From: Darksidea phi
Taxonomy: Eukaryota; Ascomycota; Dothideomycetes; Pleosporales; Lentitheciaceae
Length of the DNA: 64,000 nucleotides
Direction of reading: 5' to 3'
Assembly (NCBI GenBank): GCA_030770425.1
Contig: JASJFT010000045.1
Span: 1-64,000, forward strand
The notes beneath the pieces are model-generated. The model made no database searches and was not told the DNA's origin. It saw only the letters and a list, made by a program, of their open reading frames with translations. The position numbers and the translations under genes were made by a program. This document shows, in pieces, positions 37,174 to 48,325 of this stretch. The stretch's first letter is position 1. Every line of letters begins with the position of its first letter.

Positions 37174-38166
37174 ATGGGCGCTGCAAATATTATGTTGATA
37201 GGGATGAGGGTGTTGGTTGTTGTTGTGGGGTTGGCGATTATAGGAATGGGTGCTTGGGGTATGTGGCATGGATGGCGATGTTGAGAATAGACGCATGCTA
37301 ACAGGAATTATAGCGAAAGTCATCATCCACGACATTGAGATACGCGGACCCGCTATCCTAGACACTGTACTTCTGCAACCAGAAGCCCAAGATGTGTGGC
37401 GCATATTCTTCGAGGCCGCGGTGACGAGCCAGATGCGGATATGGGTAGCCATTGCTGCTGTACGTATTGCCCTCGACCTACCTACTTGCTACACCGATCA
37501 GCACTAAGATTACAATAGGGCTGCTTCACCTCCGTCGTTACCCTCCTTATTATTCTATCTCAAAAGATGGAGCGAATGCACATGTCAGCCTACCTCGCGA
37601 TCCCCCTCGAACTCATCGCCATGCTCGCCATGGCCGCAGCTTTCGGCGCAACCCTCAGTCTCACTTTGAAGCTCGGAACGCCCGACCTCATCACGGCCCC
37701 CGCCCCCGACCTCAACACCTTTAGTATGCTCCTGCCACTGAGCAGAGGCTACGTCATAGCCGCCGGGACAGGCCTCTTTGTTCTCCTCACGACCTCGATA
37801 TCTTCCATCATTCAAACATGCCACAGGGCCCGCGACTCCAAAGCCTGCTCTTTTGAGCCTACGGCCTCCGGTTTAGGAATGGGACATGGATACCAAGCTG
37901 CTTTGCCGAAGAAATCTAGGGGCCCCCTCCCTTCTCTATACGATCCGACAATGCCAATGCCGAATCTGGAAGCAAAGGTGCAGGGCAGTGATGAGGAGAA
38001 GGGCTTCGCGGCTGCAGGAGCTGATATGGGACGACGCGATTCAGCGCAAAATCTCGAGCCTGCGGAGGATAAGGAGATTTCAAGACCATTGGGACTTCAG
38101 AAGCCCGAAGAGGTGGCAGAGATGCGGCCTGCGCGGCCTTGGAGTGAGATGCCGAAGCGTCGATGA
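37174..38166 (+). CDS. Four-TM MARVEL-like membrane protein
   Basis: Exons 37174-37258, 37305-37459 and 37519-38166, with introns of 46 and 59 bp (branch GCTAACAG in the first); 295 aa. The first exon is too short to be seen as an open frame alone. Hydrophobic segments: VLVVVVGLAIIGMGAWG (about 12-28), IWVAIAA joined to GCFTSVVTLLIILS (about 74-94), YLAIPLELIAMLAMAAAFGA (about 103-122) and GYVIAAGTGLFVLLTTSIS (about 150-168). A Pro- and charge-rich cytoplasmic tail of about 120 residues follows. The topology fits fungal MARVEL-domain proteins of the plasma membrane or vesicles; assignment rests on topology only. Confidence 0.78.
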
Positions 38167-38425
38167 TGGGAGAAGCCCGATGAGGCGAGTTGCTGTCTCG
38201 TCCATTCCGAACCGTCACTCATTCATGTCCATTTTCCCCATCGCGAATACCCAGATTAGTTAGATAGAGTAGATGAACGATGGAACTACATTCTCCGTCC
38301 TGAGAACAACGAATTGTTCAATCGACATCACTTAGTCGAGCGGTTAGAACTGGCGCGGAGGTGTGGTTAAAGCTACCTTACGCGTGTGGCGCGCTTACCC
38401 TTCTGTATGCCGCCCCTCGACGCCA

Positions 38426-39080
38426 TCATCTTCTCAGCTCAGGTTCTACGTGGCTTAAGAAGGAAAAATCCCAGCGCAACTGCAATGATGTCGAGATCTC
38501 GCTGACCGGCCAATGGAGAGCGTCGACTACCCACAGATCCGCTAGGTACCGGCTGGATGTCCTCATCATGATGTTTGGAGAGAACGAGAAGGTGATAATA
38601 TCCAGATTTGGAAGCATCTCCAGCATGGCAGCGAAGATGTCTGGAGGCAACGCAATGTCTGAGTACCTCCTCACGACATCTTCGTCTTCCGGTCGGGACG
38701 TCCATTTGGATCTCCAGTTGGTTAAAGAAGCCGCGCGTGTATGGGTTCATAACAGCGAGGGTCTCGTAGTTGCGCACCCAGTATTCTGGACCAAAACCCT
38801 TCCGTCCAGGACAGTATATTTCCACGAACAGGGCTTGCTTTCCGTAGAAGTATTTGGTGACTTCACGTGCGGCTGATGACAGGTGCAGAGGACATCGACC
38901 AAGTTGAGCCGGGGAGGCTTGTAGGCGCGCCCCGACTGGGTCAACGAGCGAAAGATGGGTTGGGCGGGGAAGAGGATGCGAGTATACCTGCAGTCAGAGC
39001 TCTGCGGGTAGCTGAAGGAATGGGAAAGGCTTGACTGTTCGCGTTGTTAGTATGGCTAGACGGGCGATGCGGTGCCACAT
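38426..39080 (-). pseudogene. 2EXR/F-box-like protein, decayed
   Basis: The minus strand reads KPFPFLQLPAEL, the usual start of the large fungal LPxELRxxIY (2EXR/F-box-like) family. It then meets TGA at 38994-38996 exactly where Arg is expected (CGA to TGA). The same frame continues LQVYSHPL, HLSSAAREVTKYFYG, ALFVEIYCPG and WVRNYETLAVMNPYT. Near 38,685 a one-base frameshift is needed to continue as RPEDEDVVRRYSDIALPPD and MLEMLPNLDIITFSFSPN, ending at 38426. A 51-bp intron candidate (GTAGTC...TTGCAG) lies near the end. Such proteins usually have no known substrate. Start not fixed. Confidence 0.7.
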
Positions 39081-39880
39081 GCCAGCATCGTTCACGGTGT
39101 CAAAGTGGCCGCAGAGCGAGGTGTCTAACAGTTCATCAACAGCAGGAAGAAGCCACAAGACCTTAGAGCATGTGGGATCTGGCCCTTTGCAGAAATCAGA
39201 CCATCGGTGTACATTGCGGTAGATTCGGCCCTGCAGCAATGTCGTGTAGAGCTCGACGTAGACGGCAGGGATGAGGTCGGATCGGTGCAGGTGTGCAACG
39301 AGCCCATGGAGGTCGTCTAGGGCGTCGGTATCGGTCAGACGCTGCGTAGCAGTACCCGAGCGTACAATGGCGGCGAAGTCGAGCTCATGATGCTGTGTCG
39401 TGGGCGCCGAGCGGAGCAACGGGTGGATTGCCCGAAGCTTGAGGCAGCGCGCCCGCCTTGTCCACGTCGAACTCGGCGTCTCTGCGGAGGATTTTGGTGT
39501 AGTGCCGCGAGATAGAAGAGGACCGTGGCCCAGAACTCGGATCCATTGCTGATACCGAAGCCTTCAATGGCGGCATGATAGTCTTGTCGTCCTGCAATGT
39601 GAAGCTGCCCCGCCATGGCTTGGCGCGTGCGATGCGCGTATGTGCAAGGAAGCTCGATGAGCAGATGAAACATTGAAGCCATCCGTCCAAGGCAAACACC
39701 GTGTCTTTGAAATCTACGGCGGCCGGCGCTGCTGTCCTTACCCATTCGCTCATTGCCCTCCTTCTACACTCCGTGATAAGCCCAACAACCGTCACGTTGG
39801 CCTGCCGAGGAGCTGTACTGCCTCCCCGCTTACGTCTCAGCTTCTCCAAGCTCTCTCCAAGCCTTCGTATACAAACACCA
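39050..39880 (-). pseudogene. Unidentified protein relic spread over three frames
   Basis: Going leftward on the minus strand, a protein-like reading passes from SEWVRTAAPAAVDFKDTVFA to HLLIELPCTYAHRTRQAM and GISNGSEFWATVLFYLAALH. It continues through DAEFDVDKAGALPQAS to DALDDLHGLVAHLHRSDLIP and RIYRNVHRWSDFCKG. Frame changes occur near 39,675, 39,500 and 39,400, with no in-frame stops between them. No splice sites explain the changes. The family is not recognised. It lies between the decayed 2EXR-like gene and the DDHD phospholipase start. Confidence 0.45.
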
Positions 39881-39946
39881 CAACAACGATCGAAGAGCTG
39901 GCTCAGTGTATTGACGGGCAGCGGTGCTGTCTCGCCTCTGGATAGA

Positions 39947-42900
39947 ATGTCGACGCCGGAGACGAAGCCCGGCTTTCTGTCCGCAGGCATCACCGCACTC
40001 TCGCCCTGGAGCTCCCGTAGCAACACGCCCAAGCCCCCGCAGACACCCAAAAATGTGGACGAGGACAAGGACAAGGGGAAGGGGAAGGAGAAGGCGGCCG
40101 CAGCTGGAGCGGAGCCACAGAGAGGAGGGGATCATATGGTGAACAGGCGGCATAGGCTTAGCTTGAAGAGGTACCCGCAGGATTGCCCCCCGCTAACTGT
40201 GAGGTGGTTCCATGCTGTAGACGTAAGCAGATACGTTCCATACGATATACAAGACAGTCTTTGCCAATCTCTCCGCCTTCATTGCAGCCTTCATACAAAG
40301 CTATCCCACGGCTCGAGCTAACCAACTACTATAGCTCCCCAAACGCAAGCCCTTCGCGTCGACCGCCGCCCAGCCTGACAAGCCGCTGCCAAAGCCGAAG
40401 AAATGGATCCCTTTCTCGCCCGCAGACTCACGAGAGATCGAGACGGCCTTCCTCAAGCTTGCCGACGAAGCTGAGGCCGCTGAACAGCGTCGGGGGATAC
40501 AGAGCCCGCTCTCACCCGCACAAGGCAACTTGGACCAAGCACCAGAAACCTGTACCAAAGTGCCCGTCAACGAAGACTATCTGTTCGATGTCGAGATTGA
40601 GACCCGCGAGCTGGCGCCGGCATACTGGCTGGGGCCTGTTTACGATGTGAAGCGGGGAACATGGTTTGAACCGAATGGCAATCCGTGCGATGAACATCTG
40701 GCCACACAGCTGGAGGAGGGATATCTCAAAGTCAAGCCATGGCGGTTTGCGAAGCCTGCGGAGCAACGCTCAACATCGCAGCCTCGAACGCGACCGACAT
40801 CCTTGAACATGAAAGTCACCGACGATTATCGGAAGGAACTGGGCCGCTTGAACCAGCGGGACTCATCGTCGAACCCTGTTACGCCAAAGTCGTCGTTGGA
40901 TAATCTGCGGGCAGAGGCGGAGAAGGATGTTGGGGAAGCCGCATCACCAGACAATACACAGACGGCGCCAGACGAGTCATCCAGGACATATCGGCTATTC
41001 GGCGCATACATGAACTCGGTCGTCACCTACCAAGATGAAACCACAGCTTGGATACTTACCGACGACATGTGGGCACGCATGGGCAGCACATTATACCAAA
41101 GGTTCGCCGGAGGTGCGCATTACGCTGGCCAGAAATATATCCGTGGCTTCGTGGACCCAGCGAAGAAGAAGGAAGCAAAGCCTGCAAAAGACGATACGAA
41201 GAAAGAAACCGAGCGACCAACAACTCCCTCACTCGCCTACGGAGAAGACAATGACAAGCGCCGCACAGCTGCAAGTTCGGAAGCTGCATCTGAACCGGGG
41301 AGTGATGCCGATATACCAGAGCGTGAAGCATCACCGTCAGAGACGCGCAGGAAGAATCTTGAGCGGCAAATGTCTTCGTTAATGACTGACAATTCCGCGC
41401 AACAAGAAGAAGAGATCCGTAAACGCGATGAGCGAGAGATGCGCGAAGACTATAAGGACCAGAGCCAGGGCGAGCAGGGTCGCGAGATCGAACATGTCCT
41501 CCTCGTGACCCATGGCATTGGTCAACGTCTTGGAATGCGCATGGAGAGCATCAACTTCATACACGACGTCAACTCGTTGCGCAAGTCGCTCAAGGCCGTC
41601 TACGCAGCCTCAACAGACCTGCAGGCCTTGAACTCTGAGGTTGATAAAGAGGTTAAGAATAGCCGTATCCAGGTTCTGCCCATCTGTTGGCGTCACATGC
41701 TCGACTTCCCCCAACAGAGTCTGAAGCACAATCGCAAAGAACACGATCTGGGTGATTTAGATTTCGAGGATCACGACTATCCAAATCTGGAAGACATCAC
41801 GGTTGAAGGCGTCCCAGCTGTGCGCAATTTGTTGACCGATCTTGCGTTGGATATCCTGCTCTACCAAAGCCCTGCATACAAGGGTCACATCTCCCGTATT
41901 GTCGTGAGAGAGTGCAACCGCATCTATCGTCTGTTCAAGGAACGCAACCCCTCGTTCAGCGGCAAGATTAGTTTGGTGGGACACTCACTCGGCTCCGCAA
42001 TTATGTTCGACATTCTCTGCCAGCAGAAAGATCCATCGTCGCGCTCGCAGTCGCAATCTAGCAAAGCCCGTCGCGCAACAGAGGACGGTCTTAAGCTCGA
42101 CTTTGAGGTAGAAGATTTTTACGGCCTAGGCTCACCAATTGGCCTTTTCCAAATGCTCAAGGGCCGCACAATCGCGGCGCGACCTTCGACTGCTTTCGTG
42201 CCGCCAGAAACCCCCGCAAGCCCACTAGAAGACCCGTTCTCGCCAGACCCTCAGCGCAATCGGGCATTCGACATCACCACCTCTTCTCCACTATGCAAAC
42301 AACTCTTCAACATTTTCCACCCTAGCGATCCCATAAGTTATCGCCTCGAACCCCTCATTTCACCCGCCATGTCCTCCCTTAAAGCGCAGCCCCTGCCCTA
42401 CACCAAGAAAGGTATCTTCGGCGCGCCTGCAGCGCAGGGTCTCACCGGTATAGGCGCGCGAGTGGGTCAAGGTGTGACAGACTTTTGGACATCAGTCAGC
42501 TCAGGTATAGCAAGTGGCCTGCTAAACCGCAGTCTTGGTATAACTGGCAACGACGCAGCCAAAATGTCCAACGACCTGAGCCACGGCCAGCGCTCCTTCA
42601 GACCCCTCGCCATCGGTGCCAACGCCAACAACCCCACCCCGAACACCGAAGATCCAGCCATCGCTTTCATAAGCGAAGAGCGTAAACGCCGTCTCGGCTC
42701 CGAACCCATCGCCCCCGGCGACGACGGCGAACACCCACCCACGCTTATCGATTCGGAAATCGAGACGCTGTTTGCGGGATTCCAGAAACGGAGGCGGAGT
42801 AGAGAGAGTGAAGATGGGCAGCGAGATGTGGAGAAAGATCTCGAGTGGCAGGAGTTGGAAGAGAGAAGTAGGAAGTTGAGGAAGGAGGAGGGGAAAGTAA

Positions 42901-43131
42901 GGGCGCTGAATGCGAATGGGAGGGTGGATTATAGTATTCAAGAAGGTGTAAGTACTCTCTATCCCCATTGCTGACTACTGGCGTGTTCTAATGTGTGTAC
43001 AGGCCTTTGACATCTCCCTCCTTGCAAGCATAGCATCGCACCTCTCCTACTGGGCCGACGAAGATGTCGCCCATTTTATGATATCCCAACTCTTAGCTAG
43101 ACATAGAGTCTTTAAACCTTTAGAGAAGTAA
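39947..43131 (+). CDS. DDHD-domain phospholipase (PA-PLA1 type)
   Basis: Exons 39947-40222, 40335-42947 and 43003-43131; introns 40223-40334 (112 bp) and 42948-43002 (55 bp); 1005 aa. ATG at 39947 is the first ATG in a frame open from 39,701. Signatures: RWFHAVD and VPVNEDYLFDVEIETREL then AYWLGPVYDVKRGTWF in the N-terminal domain; HVLLVTHGIG near residue 410; the lipase nucleophile elbow VGHSLGSAIMFDIL; FYGLGSPIGLFQML; and NIFHPSDPISYRLEPLI carrying conserved Asp/His. The C-terminus YWADEDVAHFMISQLL is intact. The family hydrolyses phosphatidic acid and related lipids at ER/Golgi membranes. Acidic and Ser/Pro-rich linkers look disordered. A core gene with no defect seen. Confidence 0.93.
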
Positions 43132-43647
43132 TTTAACTAAGTCTCTACCCTGTGAAAGGCACCCTGATTACCTTCAAGTCTTTTCGTACCTTCATTTCCC
43201 TAGTCTCTGCTCCATTCCGACGCCTTCTACCCCCAAGCTGTAGCTCGTTTATATTTACCGCTTGTCCATCCCATCTCTACCTCAACGTCATCGCTTCTAG
43301 TCGCCCTTTGCAACCACTCCCGTCCAGGCATTCACTTTCACAGAAACCACTCCTTCCTATTGTGCTGCCTATTGTCCACCTGCTTCTGATTGTGTTTGTC
43401 CAGCTTGTTGAGACCCACCTACTTTTTCGAACTCACCTTCACTCCAAGTCCTTCGTCGAACTCGCCTTCACTCCAGGTCTCCCCATCCTCCACCCATAAA
43501 AGGCCTGCCCCCCGCCCTTTTTAGACTCTTCAAGAAACCTCCACTCTCTCCTCGCGACTCTCAACTCTCCTCTCTACAGCTTCTGCGAGCACTTCTCTCT
43601 CCTCCTCAGCTTTTGTGAGCATCTTCTCTGCCTCCGGGCCTCCAGCA
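43132..43647. promoter_or_regulatory. Promoter/5' UTR of the Pro/Ala-rich protein gene
   Basis: Strongly pyrimidine-rich on the plus strand (repeated CTCTCTCCTC-type runs from 43,540 to the start codon), which is common in highly expressed filamentous-fungal promoters. ATAAAAGG at 43,496 could be a TATA element. No gene is seen. Confidence 0.45.
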
Positions 43648-45444
43648 ATGGAAGCCCTCCTCCGCCTCTTCTTCGCCTGGCTAGGCGTGGACGACTGCAC
43701 CGCCGATGCACTCGTCGCCCTCGTCCTGCTGCTCCTCTTCGGCCTGGTCCTTGCGACCTACTACTTCCTCTCGCGCGCCGTCACCTCGTGGTACGAGCGC
43801 GTCTGCTTCCTCGACGGTGACTTCTCAGCTCCGGTTCTGCCTGGCTCCTTTCCCGCCTCCCCGCCGCTCCCTCGTCGTGTGCGCCGCGCTTTCGAGCAGG
43901 CCGCACGGCGTAGGTCGGACTCGCCCGTTCCGTCGCCCCCCGTCCTCGAACACGATGCCGCCTGGCATGTCATGAGTCGCTGGGGTCCGCCCTACTCATG
44001 GCAGTCAGCGCCCATCGTCCGCTCTCCCCCCGTGGCCATCGGCCGGTACGACACCTTTCTGGACGAAGCCACCGAGGCGCACTTCGCTTCGGCCAAGCGC
44101 GTCCAAGGTCCAGATGGCAACTGGCGCTGGGTTTCTTTCTCGCCCGAGGAGCGCAAAGCTCGTCTGGATTTTCTCGCTGAAAGGCGAGAGGGCAAGGCAC
44201 CCGTCTTTGCACGGGTCGCTGAGTCCGTCCAGGTCGAGTCCGTCAATGTCGAGAAGCGGTCCCCGTCACCGCCACCTTCGGGTGCCTCTCACGAGGTTCT
44301 CAATGATGTTGACACTGCTGCTCCTTCGGTTGCGAGGGTCGAGCCTCTCCAGAATCACTCTGTGCCACCTCAGTGGCCGATTCTGGCACCCCCCGTCGGT
44401 GCTCCCAACGCCCCGTCCGTTGTGGAAGAGAGTGCTCGGCCGCACTTCTTTGATCAATTCCGCCAGGTTTGTGATGAGAAGAAAGCTGCCCGGATCGACT
44501 TCTTCGAGCAGTTCGGGTTCAAGTGTCGTGCAGCTCTTGTTGTGCAAAGGACGCTGGTGGGATCAGTGGCCCCCGTGGTCGCTGGACCTGCTGTTGCTGC
44601 TCCAATTCCGCAAGCAAGCTTGCCGGCACCGGTTCCCTTACTGTCTCGCGAGCAGTCGGCTCCTGTCGCTGTCGCTCCGCCTCCGGTCGTCGTCTCTGCT
44701 CCGGCCGCCGCCCCTGCGCCGACTCCTGTGCCGCCTCCCGCACAGGTCTTCACCTTCGGCACCACGCCCGACATCGCCCCTTCTCCGTCGCCGGCTCCGG
44801 GAAGCCTTTTCAGCTTCGAGCCCTCCAGCCTCCCCTTGAAGCCGACGCCCGCCCAGCGTCGTGGTCGCCCGGCTGCTCGCCCGGCTGCGCGCCGTCCAGC
44901 TCCGCCTCCCGCTGCTCCAGCAGTCGTCCCCTTCGTGTCGATTGACTGGGAGCACGCGCCCGAGACGGAGTTGCTGGCTCTCCGCAAGGAGAAGTTCGGC
45001 TGGACGGACGTGGAAGTCTTCGGCGTCAGCTTCGCTGACCAAGGGGACACGACGATTGCGCCTTTGGCCCCCGGCGACACCCTCCCCAGCGTCGAAGCGG
45101 CGCTCGACAAGGCCATGCTGCTACGCATCGCCACCATCGTGGTGCGCATGCAGCTGATGGCAACGTCGCGCTCGAACAAGGACAGCGCCGTCGCCCGGTT
45201 GCTCGTCAACCTCCTATCCGAGGCAGCCGCGCTCGTCTCCGACTTCACCGCCGACTCTGGCCGCAAGGCCGAGTTCTACTCGTCCACCAAGGTCCTTGCC
45301 TTCGCCCGCGCCTTCAAGTTCTTCAAGCGCGAAGTCTACGACAAGTACGAGTCGAAGATGGGGGTGTGGTACCCGCGTCCCATCTGGGAGGCCATGGAGA
45401 AGGTGGTGCGCCGGGCGGATTTGCTTTTCCGCGGCTTCCAATAA
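43648..45444 (+). CDS. Pro/Ala/Val-rich membrane-anchored protein, family unknown
   Basis: 598 aa, single exon. ATG 43648 is chosen because the 11 codons upstream lack an ATG. One hydrophobic segment at about residues 20-42 (LVALVLLLLFGLVLATYYFL) anchors the N-terminus. A similar motif recurs, HFFDQF and about 15 residues later IDFFEQF. Residues about 310-430 are Ala/Pro/Val low complexity with isolated FTFG and FSFEP. An Arg/Pro/Ala tract (RRGRPAARPAARRPAPPP) precedes a folded-looking, helix-rich C-terminal domain of about 165 residues ending WEAMEKVVRRADLLFRGFQ. Codon third positions are very GC-rich compared with neighbours. The function is unknown. A T-rich run directly follows the stop. 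Confidence 0.78.
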   Translation: MEALLRLFFAWLGVDDCTADALVALVLLLLFGLVLATYYFLSRAVTSWYERVCFLDGDFSAPVLPGSFPASPPLPRRVRRAFEQAARRRSDSPVPSPPVLEHDAAWHVMSRWGPPYSWQSAPIVRSPPVAIGRYDTFLDEATEAHFASAKRVQGPDGNWRWVSFSPEERKARLDFLAERREGKAPVFARVAESVQVESVNVEKRSPSPPPSGASHEVLNDVDTAAPSVARVEPLQNHSVPPQWPILAPPVGAPNAPSVVEESARPHFFDQFRQVCDEKKAARIDFFEQFGFKCRAALVVQRTLVGSVAPVVAGPAVAAPIPQASLPAPVPLLSREQSAPVAVAPPPVVVSAPAAAPAPTPVPPPAQVFTFGTTPDIAPSPSPAPGSLFSFEPSSLPLKPTPAQRRGRPAARPAARRPAPPPAAPAVVPFVSIDWEHAPETELLALRKEKFGWTDVEVFGVSFADQGDTTIAPLAPGDTLPSVEAALDKAMLLRIATIVVRMQLMATSRSNKDSAVARLLVNLLSEAAALVSDFTADSGRKAEFYSSTKVLAFARAFKFFKREVYDKYESKMGVWYPRPIWEAMEKVVRRADLLFRGFQ

Positions 45445-46411
45445 CTTTTTTTCTTTCTCTTTCTTTTTTCTTTTTTTTTTCGGTGTTTTAGCGCGGGCCT
45501 ATGTGCCATCTTTGGGGGTTGCGGGTTAAAGGTTTCAGTCAGCGGCCTCGCTGCTGCACTGTCTCCTTTCTCGCTTGCTTGTTTTCGTCTTTTTTGCTGC
45601 GTTCCGCGTTGCTGCGTTCCGCGTTGCTGCGTTCCGCGTGTACAAATATATAGAAATGAAAGGCTTGCGTCGATTCTGACGAAGGATTCTTATCCTCTTC
45701 GGAAGACGGCTTGCGTTTCTGTTCTCGTCAAAAGTGTTCCCATGCAAAGTGTTTCCAGTGATGTTGATGTTCATGTACCACATGAGTTATAATTATATGT
45801 GGGCATCGTTATCTATGTTGGCTAATGTGATAATTAAGCAATGTTGCTATGCGGCGCTGGTCCCCTTTCGAGTTCTATTCCGCCACATGCCGCATCACTC
45901 GTCGCTCTTTCATGACCTCTTCAACACGCACCCTCGTTCCCGCCGCCTCCCATATATGCGCCCCCACACCCCTCTCTCCTCCATAAATGCCCACGCTCAT
46001 ATCATCTCCAGGTATGGAGCAGAAATAAATTAGCAGCATACTACCACAGTCCTTCCTAACAAACGCACTTATGTATGCGCAGTATAAGAAACCTCGCTTA
46101 TCTCCTATTGTCACTCCGGATCTCGTCAGTTAGAAACATATAGCTCTTTTGCCGCTCGGGGAGGGGGGCAAATAATATCTAGTATTACTCCTGTCCTGAT
46201 CTACAAGGCAGTGCGGCGTCAGTTTGAAGTGATGTGTACTGGTGCCTCTAGATGAGATCTACGTGGGACTAGGGACCACAGGACATCTGCAACTTGGCGC
46301 TTGCACTGCGTTTCACTTTGATGGGTATGTGGTGCATCTATCTCGATGCTCAAACCCCTGACCTCCCCAGGATAGCACTCCTCAGCGCCACATACCCCTC
46401 TTCAACCTCAA
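45445..46411. other. Intergenic with a 15-bp triple repeat
   Basis: It holds a T/C-rich 3' region, three tandem 15-bp units at 45596-45639, and otherwise unremarkable sequence. No gene is seen. Confidence 0.55.
45596..45639. repeat. Tandem repeat, 15 bp x 3
   Basis: The unit GCTGCGTTCCGCGTT is repeated three times without mismatch, the last copy ending one base short. Confidence 0.95.
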
Positions 46412-47206
46412 TCAAATCGCATCGCTCTTAAGCCCCTCTTTTACAAGCTTCAATGAGACCAAAATCACCAACACCACATACGTAAGCCCCAGTGTCAACA
46501 CAAGCACCGCGAAGAACACTTTGATCCACCAACTCCTTCCTTCCAGATATTCCCTCGCCTTCTCCATCCTCTCCTTCTTGCAAAGATTAGCACAATACTC
46601 GTCAAGCAGACCACGCCAATCAAGCGACAACTCCCCCATCCAAGGATCCCAACGCACTCCCAACTTCGCAGCATTTACCTTCACCTCTATAGGAAATATG
46701 CCTAGGAACGGTTCCGCTGGATCATGTATCTCAAGCTCAAGCCTCAACTTTCCCTTCATTGCTTTAGCCGCTCTATCACTCCCTACTTGCCCAAGCTCAT
46801 ATGGTGCACCCCGTTCCCACACTTTAATGCACTCTGCATAACAATCCCGGCACTTGCCAGGGCGAAAACGATTCTGGAATCCATAAGTATCGCACGGTTC
46901 CGCTTCGAATACCGCCTTGCCCTCATCGCGAGATAGGCGAGAGAGGTGGAAGTGGTGCGGTGTGCATTTCTTTCGGAGATTCGATGCAAGCTTTAGCGAG
47001 GGGAGGTACCGCTTCTTGATGATGCGATCCACGTCTAGAGCGAGAGTAAGCGAGCTGGGTCGGATGTCTTTCCAGAGAGTGCGGATGGAGAGTTGCTCGA
47101 GGATTTGCAGAAGGATTTCCCGAGGAAGATATGGCATGTGAGAGTTTGATGGTGCGTAGGAGTGGGATGACGAAGAGTAGAGTTTTGAGAACCAGAGTGC
47201 CCCCAT
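46412..47206 (-). CDS. F-box-like protein with C-terminal membrane segment
   Basis: 264 aa, single exon, ATG 47206. Residues 24-50 (MPYLPREILLQILEQLSIRTLW) resemble the start of a fungal F-box-like helix pair. The middle contains a Cys-rich stretch (PGKCRDCYAEC) and LELEIHDPAEPFLGIFPIEV. The C-terminus has a strong transmembrane helix (FFAVLVLTLGLTYVVLVILVSL). An F-box-like domain with a membrane anchor could recruit an SCF-type ligase to a membrane, but that is inference. A decayed paralogue lies 0.5 kb to the right on the same strand. Confidence 0.68.
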   Translation of the reverse strand: MGALWFSKLYSSSSHSYAPSNSHMPYLPREILLQILEQLSIRTLWKDIRPSSLTLALDVDRIIKKRYLPSLKLASNLRKKCTPHHFHLSRLSRDEGKAVFEAEPCDTYGFQNRFRPGKCRDCYAECIKVWERGAPYELGQVGSDRAAKAMKGKLRLELEIHDPAEPFLGIFPIEVKVNAAKLGVRWDPWMGELSLDWRGLLDEYCANLCKKERMEKAREYLEGRSWWIKVFFAVLVLTLGLTYVVLVILVSLKLVKEGLKSDAI

Positions 47207-47733
47207 TTTTGCGGTTTGGATATTTCACGGTTGGAGAGGGTTTTCGCGGAGAGATGGCGGGAGCTTGCGAGGAATTTTCTGTCGAGCGAAATTTAGTGTT
47301 TTCTGCAGGGCACCTTGGCGGATGAACCATGGTAGAAGTCTGGTTTTGATGTGGGCATCCCTGGATCTATAGACCATATCTTTATTCCATGGCTACTTGA
47401 GAGTGTTGCTGAATTATTATCGTGACGCGATGGAATTAATGTTAAGTTACAGCTCATCTCGAAATGTGCGCACGTGAAGAAAAAGTACAAAAGTAGGAGG
47501 TGGATTTAATACCTGCGGCATGAAAACTCCATTTTATGCCTTTACATCATGACAGTTTATACTTACAGCAGAGTTACCAACATCCAGTGATAAAGTAAGA
47601 GCTGTTATTAAATTGTGTAGTCACTGATGAACTAGGCTAAGTTATAGTACTAGATGCAACGCCCCTGGACACTCATTTGCAGTTGTTGTTAAGATTGTCT
47701 GCCTTCTTATCATCTGTAGCGCTAGAAAAACGC

Positions 47734-48325
47734 CTATCGCCAACTCCACCGTTCGCTTTCTCGCATACCCTTCAACACAAAATCCACTATCCCCTTCCAC
47801 TCGACCCTCACCACTTGCTCAACCCCCTGCATAAACGGCACCGTTAAATACTCCACATCCACCTTTATACTCTCCACCCTATTCCCCTTCTCCCCGGACA
47901 CTCTCACAGTAACCCCCTAAGCCCATCGGGAATAACCCTGCCTCGCGGAAGGCGAAGAAAAACACCTTCTCTAGGGAACAGGAACAAAGTGTTCCGAAGG
48001 TATAAGGACAGCTTTCGGGCGTGAATGCAAAGTGTGGTAGGATCGTTTGGCGGATGAACCTTGAGGAGTGTTGGTGAAGGAAGGCGTTGATTTGGCTGAT
48101 TGCCCAGAGTGTGCCATGGGTGACGTGTTCGAGGGTCATGAGGAGGATCTCTGCTGGTAGGTAGGGTTTGGGTTTGGACTTGAGGAAGCGCGGGTGGAAA
48201 TGAGTGCGCTTTGCATGCTGAATGATTGCTGTGGTGGCTCTAGGTAATTGAGGAAAATTTCGCGTGCGCGTGTTTGCTTGCTTCGTGTAACGGTATTTCT
48301 CCGCCTTGCGGCTTGAGAAGTCCAA
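47734..48325 (-). pseudogene. Decayed paralogue of the adjacent F-box-like gene
   Basis: KPKPYLPAEILLMTLEHVTH parallels MPYLPREILLQILEQLSIRT of the neighbour, followed by FIRQTILPHFAFTPESCPYT. This frame has no ATG before the domain and ends at 47879. A shift of one base near 47,920 restores VTVRVSGEKGNRVESIKVDV and VEWKGIVDFVLKGMRESERW, ending at 47734. The missing start and the frameshift together suggest a tandem duplicate that has decayed. An upstream exon supplying the start cannot be excluded. Confidence 0.6.

Noticed and set aside
38335..38420. tRNA-like phrase TAGTCGAGCGGTTAGAACTGGC
   Set aside because: The D-arm resemblance is not followed by an anticodon arm or a GTTCRA T loop, so no tRNA can be folded.
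39385..40074. 229-codon minus-strand frame overlapping the start of the DDHD gene
   Set aside because: Its first half is antisense to the DDHD first exon; only the leftward part reads like protein and belongs to the three-frame relic.
44114..45266. Long overlapping frames (up to 270 codons) on both strands of the Pro/Ala-rich gene
   Set aside because: They are shadows caused by very GC-rich third positions; only the frame from 43648 has a membrane anchor and coherent domain layout.
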